Assembly (NCBI GenBank): GCA_907163375.1
Contig: CAJQUW010008706.1
Coordinates: 744,001 to 808,000 of the forward strand
Source of the DNA: Prostheceraeus crozeri
Lineage: Eukaryota; Platyhelminthes; Polycladida; Euryleptidae
DNA length: 64,000 nucleotides
Reading direction: 5' to 3'
How positions within the stretch are numbered: the first letter of the stretch is position 1; every line of letters starts with the position of its first letter. Positions 10,408 through 22,695 of this stretch are shown piece by piece. The notes under the pieces are model-generated. The model was not told where the DNA came from, did no database searches, and saw nothing but the letters and a program-made list of their open reading frames with translations. The position numbers were made by a program, and so were the translations under genes.

Positions 10408-13400
10408 GTCACACAGATAACACTGTGGGTCGGTCCGTATTCTTCAACGTGTCAGATTAGCAGGGGCATGGAACACATCGTCCATTGATGCTTCCGCTTC
10501 ACTGCCAGTAGCCCATGTTCCACCAATCGCTCCATGAGATCTTGCAAACTTCAACTCCCCAGTCGAGCCATCTGCCAATGTCCAACATTTGGACATCTTT
10601 CCAGACTCCCACACTCTTGCGGCCACTTTCCATAAGCACTATGCTTATTTCTTTCTGCATATCGTAGTAAGTTTGTTTGTAGTCTGTACACCGCAAGTAA
10701 ATAGTACAGTAGACTGCATGCGAAGATAGAGCAAATTAACTGCAAATGTTGTGTAAACTGCCACGAGGCAGGAAAAATATCGCTCCTTTAAATTAAGGAC
10801 GATTTTGATTTTTTTGCGAATTAAAATTGACTGAAAGTGAAGAGCCTTTAGACTGACCAGTGACCATGGAGACGAAGCGCATCGAGGAATTTTACTTCGC
10901 AAAAAATCGTAATAAACTTGAAAGATCGATATTTTACTTACCTCCTGGAAAGTTGCAAAATGAATAACCTTACGCATAAGACAACAAAAGATCTAATTGC
11001 AAGTACAATATCCTAAATAGAACTCAATGTATTTCAACTATGGTACAATTGAAATGCATGGTTCGATTTTCAATATCTTAGTTGTAATCAACTCTCAGCA
11101 CTTTATATTTTATCTACAAAGAAATCATCGTAGCTGTATAATCGAGACAGTACTATTACGAAAGCTGTTTAAAATGTTAGAACATATACTTTGACACCTT
11201 GATGAATGGTTTTTTGAAACGAGTTGGAAAATCAATCTTTAAATCGTCTAACTATTATTTGACCTCCAACAATTCTTTGTCCAACATGTCGATCTCAAGT
11301 GAAGAAAGAAGAATTACTTGTAAGTACAGCATATAAATCACAGTTGAAAGAGATGTCTTTGCAATGACACTCACCGTGGCAAGGAATATAAAGAAGGGTG
11401 CAGCAGAGCGGAGTCGGCATGATCACCCAAGATTTATCACTCCAACTGATTACTACTCATTATTTTAAATGTTGGACACCATTAAATGTTGTATTCCTTT
11501 TCACTTGATAATGCTTCTGGTATATGTTCAAATGAGCTGTTAAAGATCAATAACTATCAAGAAGACATTTCAGAACCTGATTATTCTAACTAAAGGAGGC
11601 TATCAGAAAAAGGATTTAAGCAAAATAAACTCAAAAATGTTACAATTAGAAGATTTTCAACGACTTAATAATTATCCATACCGGAGAGGGACGATTCGGT
11701 CTCCCTATATTTTTTGATGTGATCCTCGTAAAACTAAGCCGCCCGACCTACAATTTTGTGATCTAAAATTTAGCGTACTTTCAAATTTTTCACTGAAATC
11801 AAGTTCGATAAAATTTCAACTTTAAAAAAAATCTACCGAAATTGGTGATTTTAAATCTTGAATTGCTTTTTGCAACATGAAGATGAATCAGTTCGAGCAA
11901 ATGAACGTCGCGATAAGAAAGCTTAGACCCTAAATATGTTGTACCGTGAATTTCATGTGATTTGAAACATTGGTACGGAAGTTAAGGGGAGACCGATTCA
12001 GTCCTACGCGCTTCAGAGTCCGGTATGGATGGGGTTAAAATGAAGGTCTCAAAATCAGTGTACCGTACAGTGGAAGCCATATATGTTGTCCGTGTGGGCC
12101 TAATTTGGTTGGTTTCAATTTTTCCACAATTTGTAGCTCTTTCAAGCTTAACGATACTGAAATGTCTCAGGGATCTGCATGTGGATATGTTCCAGCAACG
12201 AAATGTTTCTATCAAGTTAAAGCATCTCATAATGGCTTCGTGCAATTCCGGAGACGATTAGTACATCTATGGGGCAAAGTGATGATTGGGAGACCGATTC
12301 AAAAGATACGTGAATAAATAATATAAGGCATTCAAGGGGTGGAACATTTGAGTGCGGAAATTGAATCTAAATTAATAGAATGGTTAAAAATTTAACGTCC
12401 GAACAAAAGAATCGTGAGTTTGATAAGAGTACAACATGAAGCCGTAAAGACATTGCTGTGCGACTCAACTAGCCCTGTACATTCATTGCTATTAACTTTT
12501 GTTCTTATTTTTGTGATGAGATATGGATCCAAAGACGTATCTACACAATTTAATAACCTATGTAGGCCACCGGTTTTATAGACAGAAACTTGCTGCTGAC
12601 TGCTCATATTTTAAATATACTTTGTACAATATTTCACGACAGCGAGTTTTTTAGTTGTATTTTGTTGTTTATACATCGAGGTACTAATTATTTGGAATGT
12701 AAAAGCAGCATAAAGGATAAAATGGTAGAGATTGAAAAGGTTCCAAATAGAAGCCTTGGGCTTCTATTTGGAGTCAATATTTTGTCGTAAAATTGATAAA
12801 AACTTAATATAAGCCCATGGGCTTTTATGTGGAAAAATAAGATACTTAGAGTTACCAAACCGCAAATCGCTAGTATATAAATAAAGGAATAATTTGCAAA
12901 CATTTGGCTTTTTAAAAATTGATGAAATATTTTTTAGAAAAATGGTCACTGTATGCTGACATGTTTTTTAGAGTGGAAACTCTATCTATTACACATTTAC
13001 TCTGTGGCTCTGTTATTATTCTTTACTATCTTTTTTCGAAACAAATGAATTTCATGCACATATGCAACTAATTCATTTATTTTGAAAATAAATTTAAAAA
13101 TCAGTCGTGGAATTGGGAACCTCAAACGATAATGCAGATGATCTCTAAGTTAATAATGATGGAATTGATATTAAAAAATTAATAATGATATTGCAAATGA
13201 ATGCGCAAATTCGAAGTGAAGAATGGTATTCTTGCCATTTTGTCCAATGATGCCGGTCCTACAGTATTTATTCCCATTGATTTGAAGATTTGGCAAAATG
13301 ATGGATGCATTTAGTCGATGTTTTTCTGATTTGATGTTATCAACTGAATACGTGGCGCGCGGGAGGAGAGTGGAATATCACAAGCGCGTTAAAAGGACAA

Positions 13401-16400
13401 TCGCAGTAGACTTAAATTCTACAATTTTTTCAAGCGAATCGAGTCGAAAATAATTTTCAAAAACGCCAAGAATCAGTGATTATATGCCTTCTTTTTAGTG
13501 ATTCCACATAGAAAATACAAACCATTAACAATGGAACAATACAAACACGATGCGCTAGCAATTAGCTCATTGCAAATATCATTTAGCCATTGACTGAAAT
13601 GAAACAATCAAGCATCTATTTCCAAATCTCAATTTATCTGACAAGATGAGAAAAAGTAGATGATCAAATTCATATTAATGAAGCAAATATAATAAATTGC
13701 CTGGAATAACCAACAACAGTCATATCAGTGAACGCATCAGAACTTGGAATTTATACCAAAAAATCAATGTAAGCCGTATTTTAACCATAGTATTTAGTGC
13801 AATTTCAATGTCTGAATGGCTCGAAAAAGAGGAGGAGAGTGAGATCCAATTGAACTACTGACTATTTTGATTTCAATTCATATTGCTTGTCATACTTGAC
13901 ATGCAATTTGTCATCAATAAAATGCCGATATGTGCAAACAATGCAACAAAAGTTTCCGAACGTGTGTTTCCGTGCAGCGCAATACATTCAATCGTTATCG
14001 ACAAGTTCGGAAGCTATTATGTGTTTCCATAAATATCCATTCATCAATGTGCACCTAAAGCCCTTTGAAAAATAGATTTTTACTCAGCTCACGAATGCAC
14101 TCGCACTATGCAGCTCCTGAAATTAATTTTCCTTTGCTTCCAATTGCTTTAAACATGATATCAAAATTAATGTATGTATGGAAATAAATTTAAAGCAGAG
14201 TTGTCGCACATGTTAAACCCTTAAAATACCAAGCTCAAGATAATCCTAATAATACCAGGGTGGCTCAAACGGCCGACCTGATGTATTTTCAGAATCGTGC
14301 GAAGTTAGCCAAACGAATTATTTGTTTCATCTGAAGAGACAGTTAAGTAGTATGATGAATTAAAGACAGCTCCATTTGGTAAAAGTAATAAATTATGGGC
14401 CACATAAAGTCAATTTACACACGTGCACGCATGTACTGTATGTGCATGGTTGTAGAATTATACGCTCTAGTCATATGTGGTAGGCGACGACAACTTCAAC
14501 TACTTATACTTGCAGATATGCCTTGAGAGTCCATACTTCTTCATTCGATGGAAAACACTTCGTCTTTTCTTCCGAGCCTTGTTCGACCTGTTTGCATTTT
14601 TCACAAATAAGATTTCTTGGTTGCTGTTACTGGTGGTTCTAAGAACGTCATCAATTCCAAGGAAGCTGACATTATCAATTGTTGTTGCCCATGAAGACCA
14701 ACGTGTCCCGCATTTTCCAAGCGGCAGGCTACGTCATGTATAAGATCTCTGCATAGATCCTTTTGTCAAGTCAATAAACATATGTAGGCCCTATTTTCTT
14801 CAAACTCTTCCTTGCTGCTAAATAACCATGCATGCCTACACATACGAGTCCTCCAAGAATATGCTCGTCTTGTTATAACATTCATATTCGAATGATTACA
14901 AATGGAAACTTTATGTAGTGTATATCATTGAGATATGATGCAGTGCTCATGCTGAATTGGGTGCATCATTTGTTAATGAAAAGCTGTCTTTGATCACTGT
15001 CGCCTTTTTGCCATCAAAAAGTACACTTCTCGATCGGTAAACTGCTATGCATGAAAAGCTTAAATCAATCATTCCCCTAATTACACCAACCGACAAAGTC
15101 AGGAAGCGTCAAGTCTTTAGACTGCTTACTCGAGCTGTGGCATCTACGAAATCACAAGTTCGGCCATTTTGACCACCCTTGGTTGTTTTGAAAGTTGACT
15201 GCATGGAAAATATGCTGGAGTAACAGGGTTCACCAGTTCACAGTAGGATTCATAACTTGAATGAATGCCGATCGTAATGAAAGGCAGATATTATTGAATT
15301 TAGCTTGTAAGACTATGATATATTCTCCAAATGCTTAGTCTAGGTACCAACTTATGATGCCTATCTGTGTTTGAAGGATTTGGCAATTAAATTAACAGTC
15401 TTACATGTGTTAGGTTGCAAAATTCCATAATAGTGTGTACGCAGGTGGAGGGAGTATGTATCTGATTCAAATGCTTGTGTTTGCGTATAGGAAATGGGAA
15501 CGAAATCCCTTCCTTCCTACTAAACAAATTACCGTAAACTATTTTTATAGAAAGCTTATTTCATCGCAATCCTATGAAAAAGTGCGCATTCTTTCAGCAA
15601 GGGTTAAGCAGATGATGAAAAAGAACTGCTTATTTCTCTGAAACATCATGGAATATGGAAGGTCTCATTTTACTGCATATTCTCCTACCTTCGCCAACAT
15701 AGTACATAGCAAGTCTGTCTGGAAAGCACCCGGTAGCTTCAGTAAATATCCGACTGAAATTTCAGTTTAAAAAATTATTGTACACTGTACACCTGTATAG
15801 CAACTGCGTTGTCGCATTTCCTATGAAACTCTTATGGAATGGTTCAAAACAACACATACTGAAACCATCCTCTATTTGACAGCCATTTCAAAAGAAATGT
15901 TAATGCCTAAAAGCTTTTGAAGCAGTCAGTGGCTTGCGAACGATAAATAACTTAATGCAAGGAAGCAATGTCTTGAAGAAGTCTCGAGCTCTACATCTTC
16001 TGAAAATGAAAGCGTTTCAATCAGAGGTTTCAATGTGCTAGATATGTGTTAGAGAGTCTGCGATCGATGTGCGGAGGCACAGGTGCTTGAAAGAGAACAA
16101 ATTGATTGTATTGCATACACACCAAATGCATGTTCTCTCAATGTTCTTTCAACGATCAAACTTTTATCAAACTCACAAAATTTCTTTTGGTGCATTTTGA
16201 AGTACTAATTTGACATGACAAGTTCGACAGCTTTAATTGTACTTCCTGCTGCAACTTAGGCCTACTATTTCGAGGTCGAAATTCTCAGACCGTTGGCGCA
16301 CCTGGGATTCTAGTTTGGTGAGGAATTGAAATCCCGGGGCATCTAATGTGACAAAATATGGGAATTATGAAATAAGCTATTTTGTTTAATCACGACCGGG

Positions 16401-17971
16401 TTTTTGGGAATAGGATGAGAGACGGGAAAATCATATGCCAGAATTGCAGGCCACACAGTACAGCCTCATGCAGGATGGAACATCAAGCGATCATTGTTTC
16501 AAGCAACTGTGCAGCATGTCTAATAATGTAATGACATAAATGCATTCGACACGACATGTGATTGATGATCATTATTGTCATTGGAGTACTGTAGAATGGA
16601 AATTCCAATATGGCGTGGGAGTGGTAAATAATTTTCATCTAATAGGAACTCCCATGTCTGGGATTTCTGTGGGACACCTGTGAAATGCAAATCAAAACGT
16701 ATAAAAGACGCTGTATTATCTGTATTATGGCTACAGAATGTTCCGTCACAGCGTGACAAAAACAATCTGTTTGAGTTTGCTGTGTCAAGTGACACTGGTT
16801 ATGGAACATCCTTGCAGTTTCCTGGCTTGAAGATGATTTCTTGGATAGAATGGAGAATCACGCATTTGAAAATGAAATGCGATGCATCGTGAAAGTACTG
16901 GGGTGAAAAAAAGACAAATTAAGCTGAAGATCAAAGTTCTTGAAGAGCTCCCACACACTAAGCAATCTGTCCAACCCGTCACCACTATTGCAAATCATAG
17001 AGCCTACAATACCTGACCAGATGAATCATGCAAGCATACACCGCATTAAGTAATGTATTTCTGCCGTGTGTGAGAATTCCCGTAGAGATATCTTGTGATG
17101 CGGGAAAGCTGTGGGAGTGAAAATTCCTGTCCCATGGTTCCATTTAGACTAATTGACATTTAGAATTGCACAATTATATTAAATTTTCAAAGTTTAGTGT
17201 CACAATAAGCCTTTGGACGCCATGTAAATGGGTCAGGTGAGTGTGGTTGGGGATTCAAAGGTGTTGCGGTGACTTGTGTGGACTTCACATTCCATTTCTA
17301 TCGGTGTGTCAGATATGATAAATCGCTCATTCTTTGATGAAATTAAGTTGGATACAACGCCCCTACAACTCCTTGAAAACACATTTTATTCCAAACGAGT
17401 TTGATGCTCAGTCTTCACTATCATCTGAGCAGCAAATCTATCAAAGAAGTGCTTGTTGTTATGACATGATTGACATGATTAAATAATCGTTTTATTGTCA
17501 ATTATTCAACAATTTTAGATATACTTAATTTAGGTGAAGTTGATGTAAATGACAACATCAAATGAAGGCACAGATAAAGCTTGAATTCTCTTTCATAGCG
17601 CCACTCTGTCTGCCGAAACCTGGCTTCACAGGTCACGTTCTATAATCGACATTCGAGTGATGAAACATGCCGAAAGCGATGCCCAACCCTGATTTTATGA
17701 TTGCAGAGATAAGACTCTTGACTTTTGTTCAGTAGCAGGCGCTTTGGAAATCCATTTTGAATTTCCACATTTCAAACGTGTTTTACAATACTTCATGGGT
17801 CATTCAGAGTAATAAAGCCAACCGGACCAATTATGTTACTGAGATAAGTATATAAGCGTCTCATCTCTATGAGTTCACGAGGATTGTGACGCACTGACCT
17901 ACTGATATTAGAATCTTCGCTGAGAGCACATAATCGCAAAGCGTAGCCAGCTTGACTCCAACCCGCCAGCA
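10408..17971. other. Long intergenic stretch, no gene recognised
   Basis: It contains only short open frames, none with family motifs or convincing splice sites. It holds the palindromes at 12742-12824 and a 13-base motif GGGAGACCGATTC near 11986 and 12287, with an inverted close match near 11692. An 88-codon frame at 14477-14743 is open in other frames too and was not accepted. The promoter and any 5' non-coding exon of the odd-skipped-related gene should lie near its right end. Confidence 0.45.
12742..12824. repeat. Pair of short palindromes
   Basis: Positions 12742-12755 and 12759-12772 are perfect 14-base arms (TCCAAATAGAAGCC and its complement) with a 3-base loop. Forty bases on, 12811-12824 is the perfect palindrome AAGCCCATGGGCTT, whose core also occurs at 8719-8748. 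These are probable remnants of one foldback repeat family. A short structured RNA is a weaker alternative. Confidence 0.6.
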
Positions 17972-20900
17972 ATGTCCATGACAGCTTTATATCAACTCGT
18001 AGAGATGTCATCCTTGTTCGATTGGAGATTTCGACAACAACTCTCCGCTCTGTCTGGATGTTCTTTACAGATCAAGCAAATTTCGACAATGCCTCCCTCA
18101 AAGTACCAGAAATCTTCACGGTTTGATTTTCATCACTTGGTCGACTCTTGTCTTCGTGATAAGCCATCCGGGAACTGTCAGAAAACTGCAGTGGTTACCA
18201 CTGGTTTATTTCCAAAATCTATCGTTGACAGGTTAGCATCTATATGTAAATAAAATTGATATAGTGAAACAATTTTAAATACAGGAAATGTTGTATAGTA
18301 ATGATATATCACATTTACTCCTGGTATGACTGTATATGTTCATCTGTCGATGATTCCTGATATTGGATGAAACTGCAACTCCACAATTTTTATTAACGTA
18401 GAATATGTTATGGTTGCAAGTTTTAGTGGTAAAAGTTTTCAATTAAACGCTTTACCAAACTGTGAAAATAGTCGAGTATTCTTCTTTCATTTATCTGTTA
18501 TACCGTAGAAAACGTCGTTGGTGGCAAGATACACGCATAAATCGATTTGACATAGCTTGAAACTTGAAGATTAGGAAATTGCTTTTCTGATCACTTGTCA
18601 GCTATGATCAAAACTGAAATTGCATATTTCAATAGCTACTTCAATGATTGAAAATGACGCATTTATTTTAACTGCAGCAAATTTTAGAACAATTAGCGAA
18701 GTGCCAAAGTGCATGACAAATCGCTTTCGCTAACTGCAAAAGAAATTAATTGAAAGGTGTGATTCATGAACTACGTCCTTCAATGTAATTTCTTTTCAAA
18801 TTTCTTTTTCAATTTTATGTTATTGATGATTTTAATTCATAACAAAATATTAAACGCAACATTTTGTCAAAAGTGTTATGTAAGCTTATAGAGTATAATG
18901 CAGTTATAGTAATTCATTAGCTTAAGAAATGCAAACATATGAGTGATCAACACTAATATTTAGAACAAACAACTTTCAGTAGTGTTTACCACTGTTTATA
19001 ACGGTCTGGTAGTACACCTATTTCATTATTAATTATTGACTTAGTTTTTATTTGTTCACACAATGTTGCCTCACCTAACTTGCTGTTCCGGCAAATACAG
19101 CTCTATTCGTTTCAAAGCGTCCTTCGTAAGTCATTCATCACAAATTCAAATAATACTTCTTGCTGAATTTGCAGCTCAGTTAATGCAAATTTCGAAGTTT
19201 ATTTTGATGCATGTTTGAGTTTATCTTGTACTAAATCATTTTACTCGAATATCGTTTTTATAGTGTAATGCATATTAAGTATAGCAAAAACACATTATTT
19301 TTCATCAAGTCTTGCAAATAAATATCATGGAAAAGCAGTTCTGGTAACCAACACAGTTAAAAAAGAATAAAGTCGCCCATGTAAATTTATTTAAATATGT
19401 TGACATCGCGAGCGCTTTCGAGGTCAGCAGTAGACTATATACAAACTCTTTATGAACACAAAGGGATAATGCACGATTCAAAATTATCAAGCTTCTAAAA
19501 AACGCAAGGAAGTGACATTGAAAGAACCGTGTAAAATAGAAAAATAAGACGGAAGAGAAAAACCTTTATAATCATCACGATTGACTGCATGCCTGCATGC
19601 AGATGAAATTTTGATCATTTAAGATTCTTTACTTATGAATATGTTTGCCGACCAACGGGCATCCCCTTAAATAGACTCTACCAAAGTACCGGGTGCCATT
19701 CTGGGTGGCGGGTAGGGAAATTTGAGAAACCCATCTGTGTTTAGATGGTAGCTTAATCAACATGACATGTCTTTAGGTAGTTATACTTGAGAGACTGAGC
19801 GGCATGCATGTAGCATATCCAAAAGTAGATAACCCATGAAATTCCATAAATTTCCAATAAAGCTCAAAATTTGCCTTACATTCAATATAAAATACGCGCT
19901 TTTATCTCTGACTAATTTTTGCTATGCCGTTCAACAGTATTTAGGTTTCGAATCCTCTGCTAGGATTCCATGTTTACATTCAAAGTTTTAGAAATTATAC
20001 TTGGAAAAACAATGATTTAATTATCTTTACAGATGTTCAGCTTTCACGTGCCCTACCTTCATGAAATTCGACAGGCGTCCGACACCGACGAGGTAGGTCT
20101 CATTTCTTTGCATTTTCCAGATGGATGTAATCATTTTTATCACTTTGTCTTGCAGGACACGAAAATGTCACACGTGTCGATTTTGTCGTCGTCAATTCTC
20201 CAAGTCATACAATTTACTAATTCATGAAAGAACTCACACAAACGAGCGCCCATTCAAATGTGATATTTGTGAAAAAGCATTCAGAAGACAGGACCATTTA
20301 CGTGATCACAGGTATTGTACACATGGTGATAAGTCATATCGAAAATCTAATGTGATTTAAGATGAATTCCTCTGAATTAAAAAATTCAGAATTAAATTTA
20401 GGCGTAATGCTATCAATTATGATATCGTATTTTGAATATCTCAACATTTCTACCGTATAATTCATTTTACAATATCCATGCAAGAAAATAATTAGATAGT
20501 AATATGCATGGGCCTAATCCTCATCAAACACAAGGAGATTCCGCCGCTTTTAATTCGCATAGATCAGTGGTGGGCAGCCAAGTTGGGATGGAGGCCCGCG
20601 AGAGGGCCCGTGGGCCACAAATTTTAAATAGCAGAGATAGGTTTGTTGAAAAAAACCTTTAATGAACACTTTTGAGCCTTATTTTAAGGACTGTTGTACT
20701 ATACATAGTGGTACTACATGACATAATTTTTCTTGCAAATGTATGCAGATCACTGCACCAGGCCCACAGTTCTACAGTTCATACATATCTGTTGCCTTTC
20801 AGGAACTGTGTTTTACATTCTAAAATCTATTTGAATAATGGAATGTGAATAGACCAAACTAATCGCGGAAGTTTTTTGTGAAATTAAATGGTCATGTAAC

Positions 20901-22695
20901 CTCATTGGTAATATGATAATATTACCTTGCTTCATCGAAAATGACAGTCTATAACTACAGCTCTACAATATGAATTCTAAATGACGGTCTGTAGTAGCAT
21001 ACATCTATCCGCCTAGATGCCACACAATGTAAAATAGCATAAAAACTGGCTAAACTACATGCCCCTAAGTGTACATAGGCCTACTTTTAAAGGTGGAAGT
21101 CTGATTGGGCCATTTTTAAATCACCGATTCAAATAATGTCCGCGGGCCAGCTTGGATATGAGAAGCAGTGGCGGGCCACCCAACGTGGGTCGGCAGGCCA
21201 CGCGTTGCCCACCACTGTGTTAGATCAAAGCTGAACCAGAACTAATCCTGCAAAAATCCACATTAGAACAGCAATTATGATGAAAATATAGGCTACTCAA
21301 TGCTGGATAATCATTGATTGGGGTCATCCATTGATTTGATGATTCATATTTTGAAATTTCTAACTATCTCTTATTGTGTGTGAACAGTGCAAAAATATGT
21401 TGCATCTACAGCATACCGCCGACGAATAGTATCTCCAGCGACGGCATTTCTTCCTTAACATTTATTTGTAGTACGAAGTCTTTAATTTCGAGGTGGCAGT
21501 TTATGATACATGATTTCCCAATAGCACTATTTTCACCCATCAAACTGTTGATGGATTCACTTTGCATCAATGTATCAGACTTATCTAAGCAATGTTCTCT
21601 GTTGTTAATCGAATTCAAAATATCTTGACATTTCTATACTAGTCAAGCAGTCAATTTCAATTGATTCTCTTTTCATTCACAGATTCATCCACATGAAAGA
21701 AAAACCGTTCAAATGCAATATTTGTGGAAAAGGGTTTTGTCAAGCGAGGACTCGCAATGTTCATTTTGCTCATCATCATGCGCAGGTGAGATGTTTTAAA
21801 TATTCGCGTTATCTATGAAGAGATAGAAATTCAAAGATTTCTTGATGTTGCGGCATATCTTTTTCATGAACATGCATCACCAATCAAATTCAAACTCGGC
21901 CATGTTTGTTATTTGAACCAGCATTCTAGATAGTCAATTCCTAAATTCTAAATTTTTTTACTAAAGAAGTCTCCCTACATTCAGCGAAAAATGAGGGATA
22001 TCCAGTGATACGTCCATAGCAATCTACAATTCGTGCATTGTATATTAGGAGTCCATGCATCATGCTTAATTTAACTTGTGAGAGCAACTAAATTGTTTCA
22101 AGATAGGCTATTTTTGTACAAGTCATAAATATTCTTATCCTCTAATTTTCACACATCTGCGGTCTTCATATTTAAATCTACAAATGTCTTTGGGTTGAAA
22201 ATCGTGAAAATTCAAAAGGAACACTGAGTCTTGGCGAAGCTTGGGTCTGGTTATTTTCTTATTTTCTAAATCGTTCAAGACATCATCCGATTGAGACGTG
22301 ACATTGGTAATCTAATAAAAAGCGTTAAGTAGAAAGATGATAAACTTAAAGGAAATGAGTGCTATATCATTAATTCAAGCAGAATTATACCACTTATATA
22401 GAATACAACTTGTATACTTATATTTAGATAAAATCAATTGTGTAAATGTCCTGCTGCCATAAAGCAAAGTCAGCGTCAACAGGTTAAGAATCAGGATCTG
22501 CTTTGAGTTTACTTTATGCTTTAAATACACTTCAAATAGCAGCTTTTTAAGTGAATCGGAAGTCACATAGCTAATAGTATTGTGCAATTAAGAATAAACG
22601 CAAGAATGATGACTCGCCATTGATTTTTTTAGCTTCTGATGTATATTTTCTTTCAGACTTCGATGTCAAACATTCTTCCAAAAAGTCGCAGGTGA
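17972..22695 (+). CDS. osr: Odd-skipped-related zinc-finger transcription factor
   Basis: There are five exons: 17972-18231, 20033-20092, 20156-20311, 21683-21785 and 22657-22695. All junctions are GT-AG and phases join as 2, 2, 2, 0 to give 205 residues. Exon 1 carries SRFDFHHL, matching the RFDF motif N-terminal to the fingers in OSR proteins. Three C2H2 fingers follow: [38 protein letters not shown] and [42 protein letters not shown] and KGFCQ are hallmarks of the Odd/Bowl/OSR family, nuclear DNA-binding regulators of gut, kidney and segment development. The intron after DHR splits finger 2 before its last histidine. The protein is shorter than vertebrate OSR1 (about 266 residues) and finger 3 is the most diverged. 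Exon 1 rests on the RFDF motif plus matching phase, and its donor (GTTAGC) is weak, so it is less sure than the finger exons. Confidence 0.88.
20565..21217. mobile_element. Non-autonomous hAT-like transposon, 653 bp
   Basis: The left end begins CAGTGGTGGGCA and the right end finishes TGCCCACCACTG, a terminal inverted repeat typical of hAT elements. The flanking 8-mers are GCATAGAT and TGTTAGAT, which share the last five bases and so look like a decayed 8-bp target duplication. No transposase frame remains. It sits inside the third intron of the odd-skipped-related gene. Confidence 0.8.

Noticed and set aside
14477-14743. 88-codon plus-strand frame with hydrophobic runs
   Set aside because: The opposite strand is also open in places, no family motif was seen and there is no splice context.
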